Origin: Inquilinus ginsengisoli_A
GTDB taxonomy: Bacteria > Pseudomonadota > Alphaproteobacteria > DSM-16000 > Inquilinaceae
Assembly (NCBI RefSeq): GCF_031453975.1
Contig: NZ_JAVDPW010000001.1
Location: forward strand, 248,001 to 312,000
Length of the DNA stretch: 64,000 nt
Reading direction: 5' to 3'
Positions 1 through 8,469 of this stretch are shown here, one piece after another; the first letter of the stretch is position 1, and every line of letters starts with the position of its first letter. The notes beneath the pieces were generated by a model that was not told the DNA's origin, searched no databases, and saw only the letters and a program-made list of their open reading frames with translations. The translations under genes were made by a program, and so were the position numbers.

Positions 1-1
1 G

Positions 2-523
2 GCGCTGGTCGCCGGACTACTGCTCGCCAGCCTGTCCCTGGTCGGCCACGCCGCCATGCAAAGCGGGGCGTCCGGCATGGCGCACCGGCTCAACCAGGCT
101 GTCCATGTGCTGTCCGGCGGCTTCTGGCTGGGCGCGCTGGTGCCCTTCGTGCTGTGCCTGCCGGCCCTGCGCGACCCCCGGCTGCGGCCCGACGCTGCGT
201 GGGCGCTGCGGCGGTTCTCGACGGTCGGGCATGTCGCGGTGGCGGCGGTGCTGGCGACCGGGGCCGTCAATGTCGCCCTGGTGCTCGACCGCTGGCCGAC
301 CCAATGGTCGTCGCCCTACCAGGCCCTGCTGGTGGCCAAGATCGCGGCGGTGCTGGCTATGACCGGCCTGGCGATCACCAACCGCTATGTCCTGGTGCCG
401 CGGATCAAGCGGTCGAACGGCGGCGCCGTCCGGGCGATCCGCGACGGCGCGGTCGCCGAGATCCTGCTCGGCGTCGCGGCGGTGGCCCTGGTCGCGGTCT
501 TCGGGCTGCTTGATCCGGCCTAG
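2..523 (+). CDS. copD: CopD family copper resistance membrane protein (C-terminal part)
   Basis: The left window edge cuts this gene; about 173 residues of the C-terminal half are visible. They form four to five hydrophobic helices with the arrangement typical of the copper resistance D domain: a histidine-containing helix (LSLVGHAAMQ), then HRLNQAVHVLSGGFWLGALVPF, where His and Trp-Leu-Gly are characteristic. CopD/PcoD proteins are inner-membrane proteins thought to move copper into the cytoplasm or to cuproproteins. The stop codon overlaps the stop of the convergent ruvX gene by two bases, so no separate terminator fits between them. The N-terminus and any CopC neighbour lie outside the window. 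Family assignment is fairly secure; copper specificity is inferred from the family. Confidence 0.75.
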   Translation, partial: ALVAGLLLASLSLVGHAAMQSGASGMAHRLNQAVHVLSGGFWLGALVPFVLCLPALRDPRLRPDAAWALRRFSTVGHVAVAAVLATGAVNVALVLDRWPTQWSSPYQALLVAKIAAVLAMTGLAITNRYVLVPRIKRSNGGAVRAIRDGAVAEILLGVAAVALVAVFGLLDPA

Positions 524-987
524 CCGCCGAACTGCAGCGCGTCGAGCGCGCCCTGCAGGATCCAGGCGGCGGCGGCGGTGTCCACCGCCTTGGCCCGCTT
601 CTTCCGGGTGACGTCGAATTCGATCATCTGGCGCTGCACCGCCATGGTCGACAGCCGCTCGTCCCAGAACGCGATCGGCAGGTCGCGCAGCCGCAGCAGG
701 TCCTTGGCGAAGGCTCGCACCGACTGGCAGCGCGGCCCCTCGCTGCCGTCCATGTTGATCGGCAGGCCGATCACCAGCCCGGCGACGCTGCGGTCGTCGA
801 TGATCCGCAGCAGCTCCTGCGCATCCGGGGTGAACTTGGTGCGGCGGATGGTGCCGATCGGCGAGGCCAGCGACAGGCCGGGGTCGGACACCGCCATGCC
901 GATCGTCTTCTCGCCGAGATCGAGCCCGATCAGCCGCCCGTTGGGGGGCAGCAGGGCCTTGAGGTCGCGAAGATTGCAGACCGCCAT
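520..987 (-). CDS. ruvX: RuvX/YqgF Holliday junction resolvase-like protein
   Basis: A 155-residue RNase H-fold protein of the YqgF family, implicated in pre-16S rRNA 5'-end maturation and possibly Holliday junction resolution. The family motifs appear in order: GLDLGEKTIGMAVSD near residue 22 with the first catalytic Asp, GLPINMDGSEGPRC in the middle, WDERLSTMAVQR with the second acidic residue, and KKRAKAVDTAAAAWILQ with the last catalytic Asp. The chosen ATG gives MAVCNLRDLKALLP, close to usual family length; a 26-residue upstream extension is Arg/Gly-rich and probably non-coding. It is divergent from gatC with about 100 bp between them. Confidence 0.9.
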   Translation of the reverse strand: MAVCNLRDLKALLPPNGRLIGLDLGEKTIGMAVSDPGLSLASPIGTIRRTKFTPDAQELLRIIDDRSVAGLVIGLPINMDGSEGPRCQSVRAFAKDLLRLRDLPIAFWDERLSTMAVQRQMIEFDVTRKKRAKAVDTAAAAWILQGALDALQFGG

Positions 988-1088
988 ATCGGGTGATACC
1001 TTCCGCGCCGCTTTCCGTCGGCCGTCCCCCGCGGTCCCGGCGCCATGCCGGCCCGGGGCGGCCACTGATCCCCGGAGATGACTACGAC

Positions 1089-1376
1089 ATGTCGCTCGAC
1101 AGAGCCACCGTCGCGAAAATCGCGCATCTGGCCCGTATCCGCCTCGACGAGACGGAACTCGATGCCATGACCGGCGAATTGTCCAAGATCCTGGACTTCG
1201 TCGAGCAACTGGCCGAGGTGAACACCGATGGCGTCGAGCCGATGACCAGCGTCGCCCAGCAGGGGCTGCGGCGCCGGCCGGACGAGGTCACCGACGGCGG
1301 CTATCCCGACCGTGTGCTGGCCAATGCGCCCTCGGCCAAGGCCGGGTTCTTCACCGTGCCGAAGGTGGTCGAGTGA
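1089..1376 (+). CDS. gatC: Asp-tRNA(Asn)/Glu-tRNA(Gln) amidotransferase subunit C
   Basis: GatC is the small 95-residue subunit that wraps around GatA and GatB in the transamidosome, which makes Gln-tRNA and Asn-tRNA from misacylated precursors. The start MSLDRATVAKIAHLARIRLDE and the C-terminal FFTVPKVVE are diagnostic. A GGAG ribosome binding site lies about 11 bases before the ATG. The TGA stop overlaps the gatA ATG by one base (TGATG), so the two subunits are translationally coupled. gatB sits apart, 5 kb downstream, on the same strand. Confidence 0.95.
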   Translation: MSLDRATVAKIAHLARIRLDETELDAMTGELSKILDFVEQLAEVNTDGVEPMTSVAQQGLRRRPDEVTDGGYPDRVLANAPSAKAGFFTVPKVVE

Positions 1377-2851
1377 TGTCGAAGTCCACCCACCTGACCC
1401 TGGCCGGCGCGCGCGACGCGTTGAAGGCGCGCGAGATCTCCTCGGTCGAGCTGACCACGGCGCATGTCGCCGCGATGGAGGACCTGCGCGGCCTCAACGC
1501 CTTCATCACCGAGACGCCGGACAAGGCGATCGAGATGGCCAAGGCCTCCGACGCCAAGCTGGCGCGCGGGGAGGGCGGTCCGCTCGAGGGCCTGCCGATC
1601 GCTATTAAAGACCTGTTCTGCACCGAGGGCGTGCGCACCACGGCCGGCAGCAAGATCCTGGGCAACTTCGTCCCGACCTATGAATCGACCGTCACCAGCC
1701 AGCTGTGGCGCGACGGCGCGGTGATGTTGGGCAAGCTGAACATGGACGAGTTCGCCATGGGCTCGGCCAACATCACCTCGGCCTATGGCAATGTCGAGAA
1801 CCCGTGGCGGCGGCAGGACGGCAGCAACGCCAAGCTGGTGCCCGGCGGGTCCTCCGGCGGCTCGGCCGCCTCGGTCGCGGCGCGGATGACGCTGGCGGCG
1901 ACCGGCACCGACACCGGCGGGTCGATCCGCCAGCCCGCCGCCTTCACCGGCATCGTCGGCATCAAGCCGACCTATGGCCGCTGCTCGCGCTGGGGCGTGG
2001 TCGCCTTCGCCTCGTCGCTCGACCAGGCCGGGCCGATGGCGCGCACGGTGCAGGACGCGGCGATCATGCTGCGCTCGATGGCCGGCTTCGACCCGAAGGA
2101 TTCGACCAGCGTCGACCTCGCGGTGCCGGATTTCGAGGCGGCGCTGACCGGCGACATCCGCGGCCTGAAGATCGGCATTCCCAAGGAATACCGGGTCGAC
2201 GGCATGCCGGCCGAGATCGAGCGCATCTGGAAGCAGGGTGCCGACTGGCTGCGCGACGCCGGGGCCGAGATCGTCGACGTCTCGCTGCCGCACACCAAAT
2301 ACGCGCTGGCGACCTACTACATCGTCGCCCCGGCCGAGGCGTCCTCGAACCTGGCGCGCTATGACGGCGTGCGCTACGGCCTGCGGGTCGAGGGCGGGTC
2401 GTTGAACGAGATGTATGAGAACACCCGCGCCGCCGGCTTCGGCCGCGAGGTCAAGCGCAGGGTGATGATCGGGACCTATGTGCTGTCGGCCGGCTATTAC
2501 GACGCCTACTACACCAAGGCGCAGAAGCTGCGCACGCTAATCGCCCGCGACTTCACCGAGGCCTATCAGCGCTGCGACGCGATCCTGACCCCAACCGCAC
2601 CGTCCACCGCCTTCGCCATCGGCGAGAAGCAGGACGACCCGATCGCGATGTACCTCAACGACGTCTTCACCGTGCCGGCCTCGATGGCCGGGCTGCCCGG
2701 CCTGTCGGTGCCGGCGGGTCTCGGCGATGACGGGCTGCCGCTCGGCCTCCAGCTGCTCGGCCGGCCGTTCGACGAGGAGACGGTGCTGCGCATCGCCCAT
2801 GTCATGGAAAAGGCGGTCGGCTTCACTGCGCTGCCCCAGACGATCTCGTGA
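1376..2851 (+). CDS. gatA: Asp-tRNA(Asn)/Glu-tRNA(Gln) amidotransferase subunit A
   Basis: The 491-residue amidase subunit hydrolyses glutamine and feeds ammonia to GatB. The amidase-signature Ser-cisSer-Lys triad is visible: Lys78 in LPIAIKDLFC, the cis-Ser within VPGGSSGGSAAS near residue 159, and nucleophile Ser183 in GTDTGGSIRQPAAF. The C-terminal PGLSVPAGLGDDGLPLGLQLLGRPFDE is typical. An upstream in-frame GTG is possible, but the ATG overlapping the gatC stop is the better start. The gene is full length. A GNAT gene follows after 15 bp and is probably cotranscribed. Confidence 0.96.
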   Translation: MSKSTHLTLAGARDALKAREISSVELTTAHVAAMEDLRGLNAFITETPDKAIEMAKASDAKLARGEGGPLEGLPIAIKDLFCTEGVRTTAGSKILGNFVPTYESTVTSQLWRDGAVMLGKLNMDEFAMGSANITSAYGNVENPWRRQDGSNAKLVPGGSSGGSAASVAARMTLAATGTDTGGSIRQPAAFTGIVGIKPTYGRCSRWGVVAFASSLDQAGPMARTVQDAAIMLRSMAGFDPKDSTSVDLAVPDFEAALTGDIRGLKIGIPKEYRVDGMPAEIERIWKQGADWLRDAGAEIVDVSLPHTKYALATYYIVAPAEASSNLARYDGVRYGLRVEGGSLNEMYENTRAAGFGREVKRRVMIGTYVLSAGYYDAYYTKAQKLRTLIARDFTEAYQRCDAILTPTAPSTAFAIGEKQDDPIAMYLNDVFTVPASMAGLPGLSVPAGLGDDGLPLGLQLLGRPFDEETVLRIAHVMEKAVGFTALPQTIS

Positions 2852-2866
2852 GCTGGGGCTCCTGAC

Positions 2867-3364
2867 ATGGCGGCCTTCGCCATCCGCCGGCTCGACCGCG
2901 CCGATGCGGCGGCCTACCGCGAGATCCGGCTGGAGGGGCTTCAGCGCCATCCCGAAGCCTTCGGCTCGTCCTTCGAGGCCGAGGCGGCGCTGTCGCTGGA
3001 CGAGTTCGCCGAGCGCACCGTTGCGGTGACGACCTTCGCGGCGGAGCGGGACGGCAGGCTGCTCGGCATCGTCGGGCTGGCGCGCGAGACCATGGCCAAG
3101 CGCCTGCATCGCGGCACCCTGGTGCGGATGTATGTCCGGGCCGAGGCGCGCGGCAGCGGCGTCGCCGACGCGCTGGTGACAACGGTGCTGGACCATGCCC
3201 GGGCCGAGGGCCTGGACGCGGTCCTGCTCGCCGTGATCCCCGAGGCCGAGCCGGCGCGCCGGCTCTACGCCCGGCACGGCTTCACCGTCTATGGGATCGA
3301 GCCGGGGGCGCTGCGCATCGGCGACCGGTCCTATGACGACGAGCTGCGCATCCGGATTCTCTGA
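2867..3364 (+). CDS. GNAT family N-acetyltransferase
   Basis: A 165-residue single-domain GNAT acetyltransferase that would transfer an acetyl group from acetyl-CoA to an amine. Motif A is clear around residue 90 (VRMYVRAEARGSGVADALV), with the Arg-x-x-Gly-x-Gly/Ala pyrophosphate-binding loop. Motif B follows as EAEPARRLYARHGFTVYGIEP, with the usual Tyr-x-x-x-Gly-Phe. The 15 bp gap after gatA suggests the same transcript, but no functional tie to tRNA amidation is known, and the acceptor substrate cannot be read from sequence. Confidence 0.85.
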   Translation: MAAFAIRRLDRADAAAYREIRLEGLQRHPEAFGSSFEAEAALSLDEFAERTVAVTTFAAERDGRLLGIVGLARETMAKRLHRGTLVRMYVRAEARGSGVADALVTTVLDHARAEGLDAVLLAVIPEAEPARRLYARHGFTVYGIEPGALRIGDRSYDDELRIRIL

Positions 3365-3465
3365 TCCGCGGCGCTGCGCCGTCTTCGGGCGGTCATGGAA
3401 GTCTGCTATGCCAAGCGGATGGCGCAGGGGAGGGGATGCGCCGACGCAGCAGAAGGACGCTGGTC

Positions 3466-4266
3466 ATGGATACCATTCCCTTTACGCCCCGTCGCTTCCA
3501 GACGGCGGCCGCCCACTACCTGCAGGGCCGGCCCGCCTATGCCGCCAGCCTGTTCCCGCGCATCGCCCGCCTGTGTGGCCTCGGCCACGGCCATCGGGTG
3601 ATGGATCTCGGCTGCGGGCCGGGCCAGATCGCGGTGGCGCTGGCGCCCTTCGCCGGCGAGGTGGTCGGCGTCGATCCCGAGCCGGAGATGCTGGCGATCG
3701 CCGCCGAGACCGCATCCCGCGCCGGCGTCCCGGTCCAGTTCCGCCAGGGCAGCTCCTACGACCTTGGCCCCGATTTCGGGCGGTTCCACCTCGTCGCCAT
3801 GGGCCGGTCCTTCCACTGGATGGACCGGGTCGAGACGCTGCGCCGCTTCGACGGCATGGTCGATCCGGGCGGCGCCGTTGTGCTGCTGCACGACGATCAC
3901 CCCAAGGTGCCGGACAACCGCTGGGTGAAGCCCTATCGCGACCTGATCGAGCGCTATGCCGAAGGCGACTCGGCCCGGGCGATGGTGCGGTCGCCGGGCT
4001 GGCTCAGCCACACCGCGGTGCTGCTCGATTCGCCGTTCAGCCGGCTGGAGGAAATCGCGGTGATCGAGCGCCGGCACATCCCGGCCGACACGCTGGTCCA
4101 TCGCGCCCTGTCGATGTCGGGCACCGCGCCGGGCCGGATCGGCGACAACGCCGATGCCCTGATCGCCGAGATCGAGGTGCTGATGTCGGAGTTCGTGGCC
4201 GGCGGCATGGTGGCCGAGGTCGTCACCTCATCCGCCCTGATCGCTCGGCGTCCCGACAACGCCTGA
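3466..4266 (+). CDS. Class I SAM-dependent methyltransferase
   Basis: A 266-residue methyltransferase. The SAM-binding motif I is VMDLGCGPGQIAVALAPF near residue 50, followed by the acidic strand-2 end VVGVDPEPEMLAIA and a motif FHLVAMGRSFHWMDR resembling UbiE/Coq5-like and TAM-like enzymes. The FHWMDR stretch often occurs in trans-aconitate methyltransferase-like members, but the substrate is unknown. An AAGGA ribosome binding site 8 bases before the ATG supports this start; an ATG 30 bases upstream is also possible. It stands 100 bp after the GNAT gene. Confidence 0.82.
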   Translation: MDTIPFTPRRFQTAAAHYLQGRPAYAASLFPRIARLCGLGHGHRVMDLGCGPGQIAVALAPFAGEVVGVDPEPEMLAIAAETASRAGVPVQFRQGSSYDLGPDFGRFHLVAMGRSFHWMDRVETLRRFDGMVDPGGAVVLLHDDHPKVPDNRWVKPYRDLIERYAEGDSARAMVRSPGWLSHTAVLLDSPFSRLEEIAVIERRHIPADTLVHRALSMSGTAPGRIGDNADALIAEIEVLMSEFVAGGMVAEVVTSSALIARRPDNA

Positions 4267-4357
4267 TCCCGGCCCGGCCGCTTGCATCCGCCGGCCGGCC
4301 GCCGCATAGACGCATGTCGATTTCAGCCGCGCGACCCGCGCAAAAGGAGAGAGTGTC

Positions 4358-4924
4358 TTGGCGTCCAAGCTCCACACCATCATCTGCAGCACCCGGCCGA
4401 ACCGGATCGGGCCGGCGATCGCGACCTGGTTCCACGACATCGCCGCCGCGCATGGCAAATTCGACGCGTCGCTGGTCGACCTCCGGGATTTCGACCTGCC
4501 GGTGTTCGACGAGCCGGAGCATCCGCGGCTGCAGCGCTATGTGAACGAGCCGACCAGGCGCTGGGCCGCCAGCGTCAGCGCCGCCGACGCCTTCGTCTTC
4601 GTCACACCGGAATACAACTACGGCCCGCCGCCGGCACTGCTGAACGCGCTGAACTACCTGTATCTCGAATGGAACTACAAGCCGGCCGGCTTCGTCAGCT
4701 ATGGCGGCGCGTCGTCCGGGCTGCGCGCGGTGCAGGCCGAGAAGCTGACCCTGACCACGCTGAAGATCATGCCGATCCCTGAGGCGGTGGCGATCCCCTT
4801 TGCCTGGAACGCCGTGGCCGACGGCAAGTTCACCGCCCCCGAAGGCCAGGACAAGGCCGCCACCACCATGCTCGACGAGCTGTCGCGCTGGACCGAAGCG
4901 CTGAAGCCGCTGCGGGCGAAGTAA
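4358..4924 (+). CDS. NADPH-dependent FMN reductase family flavoprotein
   Basis: A 188-residue flavodoxin-fold protein of the NADPH-dependent FMN reductase family, expected to bind FMN and reduce quinones, azo compounds or free flavin. The N-terminal phosphate-binding loop is STRPNRIGPAIA, and the flavin-contacting loop is VTPEYNYGPPPALLNALNYL near residue 85. The start is a TTG, selected by a strong AAGGAGAGA ribosome binding site 7 bases upstream and by the conserved start (MASKLHTIICSTRPNR). It is convergent with the XRE-cupin regulator, and a palindromic repeat pair lies between them. Confidence 0.86.
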   Translation: MASKLHTIICSTRPNRIGPAIATWFHDIAAAHGKFDASLVDLRDFDLPVFDEPEHPRLQRYVNEPTRRWAASVSAADAFVFVTPEYNYGPPPALLNALNYLYLEWNYKPAGFVSYGGASSGLRAVQAEKLTLTTLKIMPIPEAVAIPFAWNAVADGKFTAPEGQDKAATTMLDELSRWTEALKPLRAK

Positions 4925-4948
4925 GGGCTCCCACCTATCCCCTCAACC

Positions 4949-5038
4949 TGTCATTGCCCGGCTTGACCGGGCAATCCAGGGGCCACCAAGAGCCGCTCTG
5001 GCCGCCCCTGGATGCCACGGTCAAGCCGTGGCATGACA
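4949..5038 (+). repeat. REP-like palindrome pair, copy 1
   Basis: A 90 bp imperfect inverted repeat. The left arm starts TGTCATTGCCCGGCTTGACC and ends in CCAGGGG; the right arm, read on the minus strand, starts TGTCATGCCACGGCTTGACC and also ends in CCAGGGG. Each arm is itself a hairpin with a CTTGA-type loop: TTGCCCGG pairs with CCGGGCAA, and TGCCACGG pairs with CCGTGGCA. The two hairpins differ by paired changes, so structure rather than sequence is kept. It lies between two convergent genes, where it may also end transcription. A second copy of the family is at 44097. Confidence 0.8.
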
Positions 5039-5072
5039 AGTGGGGTTGGAACGGGCGTGGCAACCCACAGCC

Positions 5073-5633
5073 TCACCCCGTGTGCACCCACAGGATCTCT
5101 GCCTCCTCGGGGCCCTCGGACAGGCAGGCATGGGGTGTGCGGGTGTCGAAATACAGGCTGTCGCCGGCCGCCAGACGCAGTGGCGGCTCGCCCAGAAACT
5201 GCATCAGCACCATGCCGGACAACACCAGCAGGAATTGCTGGCCGTCGTGATGATCCAGCGGGCCGTATTCGGCCAGGGTCCGCGCCTTGACCCGGGCCCG
5301 CACCGGGGTGATGCGCTTCTCCGCCAGGTCAGCGCCCAGCAGCTCGTGGCTGTAGCTGCGGGTCTCGTGGCGCGGCCCGGTGCCGGCCCGGGTCAGGCTG
5401 CGCGCCGCCGGATCCGGCCGGGCGTCGCCGAACAGCCCGGCCAGGTCGACGGCGAAGCCCTGCGACAGCTTCAGCAGCACCTCGACCGTCGGCGACATCC
5501 GGCCGTTCTCGATTTTCGACAGGGTGGATTTGGCCAGGCCGGTGCGGGTGGCGGCCGCCTCCAGCGTCCAGCCGCGCGTCCGGCGCAGCGCCTTCAGCCG
5601 CGGACCCAGCCCTTCGTTGACATCCATGCTCAT
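5073..5633 (-). CDS. XRE family regulator with C-terminal cupin sensor domain
   Basis: A 186-residue repressor-type regulator. Residues about 10-65 form a Cro/C1 helix-turn-helix (LKALRRTRGWTLEAAATRTGLAKSTLSKIENGRMSPT), and the C-terminal half is a small cupin (YGPLDHHDGQQFLLVLSGMVLMQFLGEPPLRLAAGDSLYFDTRTPHAC) with metal- or ligand-binding His residues. Proteins of this architecture often control catabolism of amino acids, polyamines or sugars and bind palindromes in the divergent promoter. Here the divergent gene is a DadA-like oxidoreductase and the shared region holds a perfect 14 bp palindrome. Two ATGs six bases apart could start it; neither has a clear ribosome binding site. Confidence 0.86.
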   Translation of the reverse strand: MSMDVNEGLGPRLKALRRTRGWTLEAAATRTGLAKSTLSKIENGRMSPTVEVLLKLSQGFAVDLAGLFGDARPDPAARSLTRAGTGPRHETRSYSHELLGADLAEKRITPVRARVKARTLAEYGPLDHHDGQQFLLVLSGMVLMQFLGEPPLRLAAGDSLYFDTRTPHACLSEGPEEAEILWVHTG

Positions 5634-5672
5634 GGCCGGGAGCTAAGCACGCGGCGGCTGTCGCCGCATCTG

Positions 5673-5686
5673 TTTCCGATCGGAAA
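5673..5686. promoter_or_regulatory. Perfect palindrome TTTCCGATCGGAAA, candidate operator
   Basis: A fully symmetric 14 bp site in the 119 bp divergent region between the XRE-cupin regulator and the DadA-like oxidoreductase. Its position 40 bp before the regulator start and 67 bp before the oxidoreductase start suits autoregulation plus control of the target. The sequence itself shows only the symmetry and location; binding by the neighbouring regulator is inference. Confidence 0.6.
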
Positions 5687-5752
5687 AATCGTGATTGCGC
5701 GACGTGCGGCGGCGGCGTAGGAGTCGGGGACATTCCGGGCAGGGTGCGGGCA

Positions 5753-6928
5753 ATGGCGGACAGCTTCGACGTGGTCATCATCGGTGGCGGCGCCATCGGC
5801 AGCGCCATCGCCTGCTTCCTGATGCTGGACCAGGGCTTCGGCGGCTCGGTCGCGGTGATCGAGCGTGACCCGACCTATCGCACCGCCTCCTCGGCGCTCT
5901 CCGCCTCCTCGATCCGGCAGCAATTCTCCACCCCGTTCAACGTCGCGGTGTCGCGCTTCGGGCTCGAGGTGCTGAAGCACCCCGAGCGCTGGTTCGAGGT
6001 CGAGGGCGAGGTGCCGGATTTCGGCTTCCATGAGAAGGGCTACCTGTTCCTCGCCACCCCGCCCGGCCTGCCGGTGCTGCAGGCGAACCACGACATGCAG
6101 GTGGGCGAGGGCGTCGCCGTCGACCTGATGGCGCCGGACCGGCTGGCCGAACGCTTCCCCTGGCTGAATGTCGACGGCCTCTCCGCCGGGTCGCTCGGCC
6201 TGGCCGGCGAGGGCTGGTTCGACGGCTACAGCCTGCTGCAGGCGTTCAAGCGCAAGGCGCGGTCGCTCGGCGCCACCTACATCACCGAGACGGTGACCGG
6301 CATCGACCGGGCCGGCAGCAAGGTCACCGGCGTGACCCTCTCGGACGGTCGCCGCATCGCCTGCGGCACGCTGGTCAACGCCGCCGGGCCGCAGGCCGGC
6401 AAGGTCGCGGCGCTGGCCGGCATCGACCTGCCGGTGAAGGGGCGCAAGCGCTGCGTCTTCGTGTTCGACTGCCGCCAGACCCTGGCCGGCTGCCCCTTGG
6501 TGATCGACCCCAGCGGCGTCTGGTTCCGGCCCGAGGGCAACCTGTTCATCTGCGGCGCCCCGCCCACGGGGGAGGATCCCGACACCGACGACCTCACGGT
6601 CGACCACAGCCTGTTCGACGCGATGATGTGGCCGGCCCTGGCCGAGCGCGTTCCGGCCTTCGAGAGCCTGAAGGTGGTGAATGCCTGGGCCGGCCATTAC
6701 GAGATGAACACGGTCGACCACAATGCCATCATCGGGCCGCATCCCGACCTGCCGAACCTGATCTTCGCCAACGGCTTCAGCGGCCACGGTCTGCAGCAAT
6801 CGCCCGCCGCCGGGCGGGGCGTGGCCGAATTGATCGCCCATGGCGGCTTCCGCACGCTCGACCTGTCGCCCTTCGCCTTCACCCGCATCCTGGAGAACCG
6901 GCCGATCGTCGAACTCAACGTGGTCTGA
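5753..6928 (+). CDS. DadA-like FAD-dependent amine/amino-acid oxidoreductase
   Basis: A 391-residue DAO-family flavoenzyme. The dinucleotide-binding motif FDVVIIGGGAIGSAIACFLM is at the N-terminus; the C-terminal flavin-contact region is VNAWAGHYEMNTVDHNAIIGPHPDLPNLIFANGFSGHGLQQSPAAGRGVAELI. The substrate could be a D-amino acid, sarcosine-type N-methyl amino acid, hydroxyproline or a polyamine derivative; sequence alone does not decide. It is transcribed away from the XRE-cupin regulator. The ATG giving MADSFDVVII is preferred to a GTG nine bases upstream. Confidence 0.84.
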   Translation: MADSFDVVIIGGGAIGSAIACFLMLDQGFGGSVAVIERDPTYRTASSALSASSIRQQFSTPFNVAVSRFGLEVLKHPERWFEVEGEVPDFGFHEKGYLFLATPPGLPVLQANHDMQVGEGVAVDLMAPDRLAERFPWLNVDGLSAGSLGLAGEGWFDGYSLLQAFKRKARSLGATYITETVTGIDRAGSKVTGVTLSDGRRIACGTLVNAAGPQAGKVAALAGIDLPVKGRKRCVFVFDCRQTLAGCPLVIDPSGVWFRPEGNLFICGAPPTGEDPDTDDLTVDHSLFDAMMWPALAERVPAFESLKVVNAWAGHYEMNTVDHNAIIGPHPDLPNLIFANGFSGHGLQQSPAAGRGVAELIAHGGFRTLDLSPFAFTRILENRPIVELNVV

Positions 6929-7013
6929 CGCCGGGCGCGACAATCCTTGACACCGGCGCCCCTTCCGCGCTCCCTACCGTCGCTTTTCTGTCAGGTTGAG
7001 TGCGAGCGGTTCG

Positions 7014-8468
7014 ATGTACACGATCGAGGGTGAGACGGGCGTCTGGGAGACGGTGATCGGGCTCGAAGTCCATGCCCAGGTCACGTCCAAGGCCAAGCTG
7101 TTCTCCGGCGCGGCCGCCGATTTCGGCGCGGCCCCGAACAGCCAGGTCAGCCTGGTCGACGCCGCCATGCCCGGAATGCTGCCGGTGATCAATGATTATT
7201 GCGTCGAACAGGCGGTGAAGACCGGCCTGGGCCTGAAGGCGCAGATCAACCGGCGCTCGGTGTTCGACCGCAAGAACTACTTCTACGCCGATCTGCCGCA
7301 GGGCTATCAGATCAGCCAGTACAAGGACCCGATCGTCGGCACCGGTGAGATCGTGCTCGACCTGCCGGACGGGTCGGCGCGGACCGTCGGCATCACCCGG
7401 CTGCATCTGGAGCAGGATGCGGGCAAGAGCCTGCACGACCAGTCGCCGCGCGAGACCTTCGTCGACCTGAACCGGTCCGGTGTCGCGCTGATGGAGATCG
7501 TGTCCGAGCCGGATCTGCGCAGTCCGGACGATGCCTCGGCGTATCTGCGCAAGCTGCGCTCGATCATGCGCTATCTCGGCACCTGCGACGGCAACATGGA
7601 GGAAGGCTCCATGCGCTGCGACGTCAACGTGTCGGTGCGCAAGGTCGGCGACACCGAATTCGGCACGCGCTGCGAGGTCAAGAACGTCAACTCGATCCGC
7701 CACGTCATGTCGGCGATCGAGTTCGAGGCCCAGCGCCAGGTCGAGATTATCGAGGGCGGCGGGTCGATCAACCAGGAAACCCGGCTGTGGGATCCGAACA
7801 AGGGCGAGACGCGGTCGCTGCGCACCAAGGAAGACGCGCATGACTACCGCTACTTCCCCGACCCGGACCTGCTGCCGCTGGTGCTGGAAGACGGCTATGT
7901 CGAGCGGATCGAGGCGACCCTGCCCGAGCTGCCGGACGACAAGAAGGCCCGCTTCATCAGCGAGTACGGCCTGTCCGCCTACGACGCCGGCGTGCTGGTG
8001 GCCGAACAGGCCAAGGCGTTCTTCTACGAGCGGGTGGCCAAGGGTCGCGACCCGAAGCTGGCGGCGAACTGGGTGATCAACGAGCTGTTCGGCGGCCTGG
8101 CCAAGGCCGGCAAGGAGATCGAGGACAGCCCGGTCTCGGCCGAGCAGCTGGGTGGTCTGGTCGACCTGATCGCCGACAACACCATCTCCGGCCGCATCGC
8201 CAAGGATGTCTTCGCCGAGATGATGGAGACCGGGCACGACGCCGGCGCCATCGTCGAAGCCAAGGGGCTGAGGCAGGTCACCGACACCGGCGCGATCGAG
8301 AAGGTGATCGACGAGGTGATGGCGGCGCAGGCCGACAAGGTGGCCGAGTACCGCTCGGGCAAGGACAAGCTGTTCGGCTTCTTCGTCGGCCAGGTGATGA
8401 AGGCCTCGGGCGGCAAGGCCAACCCGGCGATGCTGAACGAGCTGCTGAAGACCAAGCTGAACGGCTGA
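7014..8468 (+). CDS. gatB: Asp-tRNA(Asn)/Glu-tRNA(Gln) amidotransferase subunit B
   Basis: The 484-residue kinase/transamidase subunit of GatCAB, which phosphorylates the misacylated aminoacyl-tRNA and amidates it. Diagnostic segments are VIGLEVHAQ near the N-terminus, RKNYFYADLPQGYQISQ, the Zn/active region LMEIVSEPDLRSPDDASAYLRKLRSIMRYL, and the GatB/YqeY C-terminal domain ending NPAMLNELLKTKL. gatC and gatA lie 5 kb upstream on the same strand with four unrelated genes between, so the operon is split. An in-frame TTG lies 18 bases upstream. A perfect hairpin follows the stop. Confidence 0.96.
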   Translation: MYTIEGETGVWETVIGLEVHAQVTSKAKLFSGAAADFGAAPNSQVSLVDAAMPGMLPVINDYCVEQAVKTGLGLKAQINRRSVFDRKNYFYADLPQGYQISQYKDPIVGTGEIVLDLPDGSARTVGITRLHLEQDAGKSLHDQSPRETFVDLNRSGVALMEIVSEPDLRSPDDASAYLRKLRSIMRYLGTCDGNMEEGSMRCDVNVSVRKVGDTEFGTRCEVKNVNSIRHVMSAIEFEAQRQVEIIEGGGSINQETRLWDPNKGETRSLRTKEDAHDYRYFPDPDLLPLVLEDGYVERIEATLPELPDDKKARFISEYGLSAYDAGVLVAEQAKAFFYERVAKGRDPKLAANWVINELFGGLAKAGKEIEDSPVSAEQLGGLVDLIADNTISGRIAKDVFAEMMETGHDAGAIVEAKGLRQVTDTGAIEKVIDEVMAAQADKVAEYRSGKDKLFGFFVGQVMKASGGKANPAMLNELLKTKLNG

Positions 8469-8469
8469 T

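Noticed and set aside
5630..6943. Long minus-strand frame opposite the DadA-like gene
   Set aside because: Antisense shadow of a well-supported gene, with a composition typical of such shadows (His/Gln/Arg/Gly-rich).
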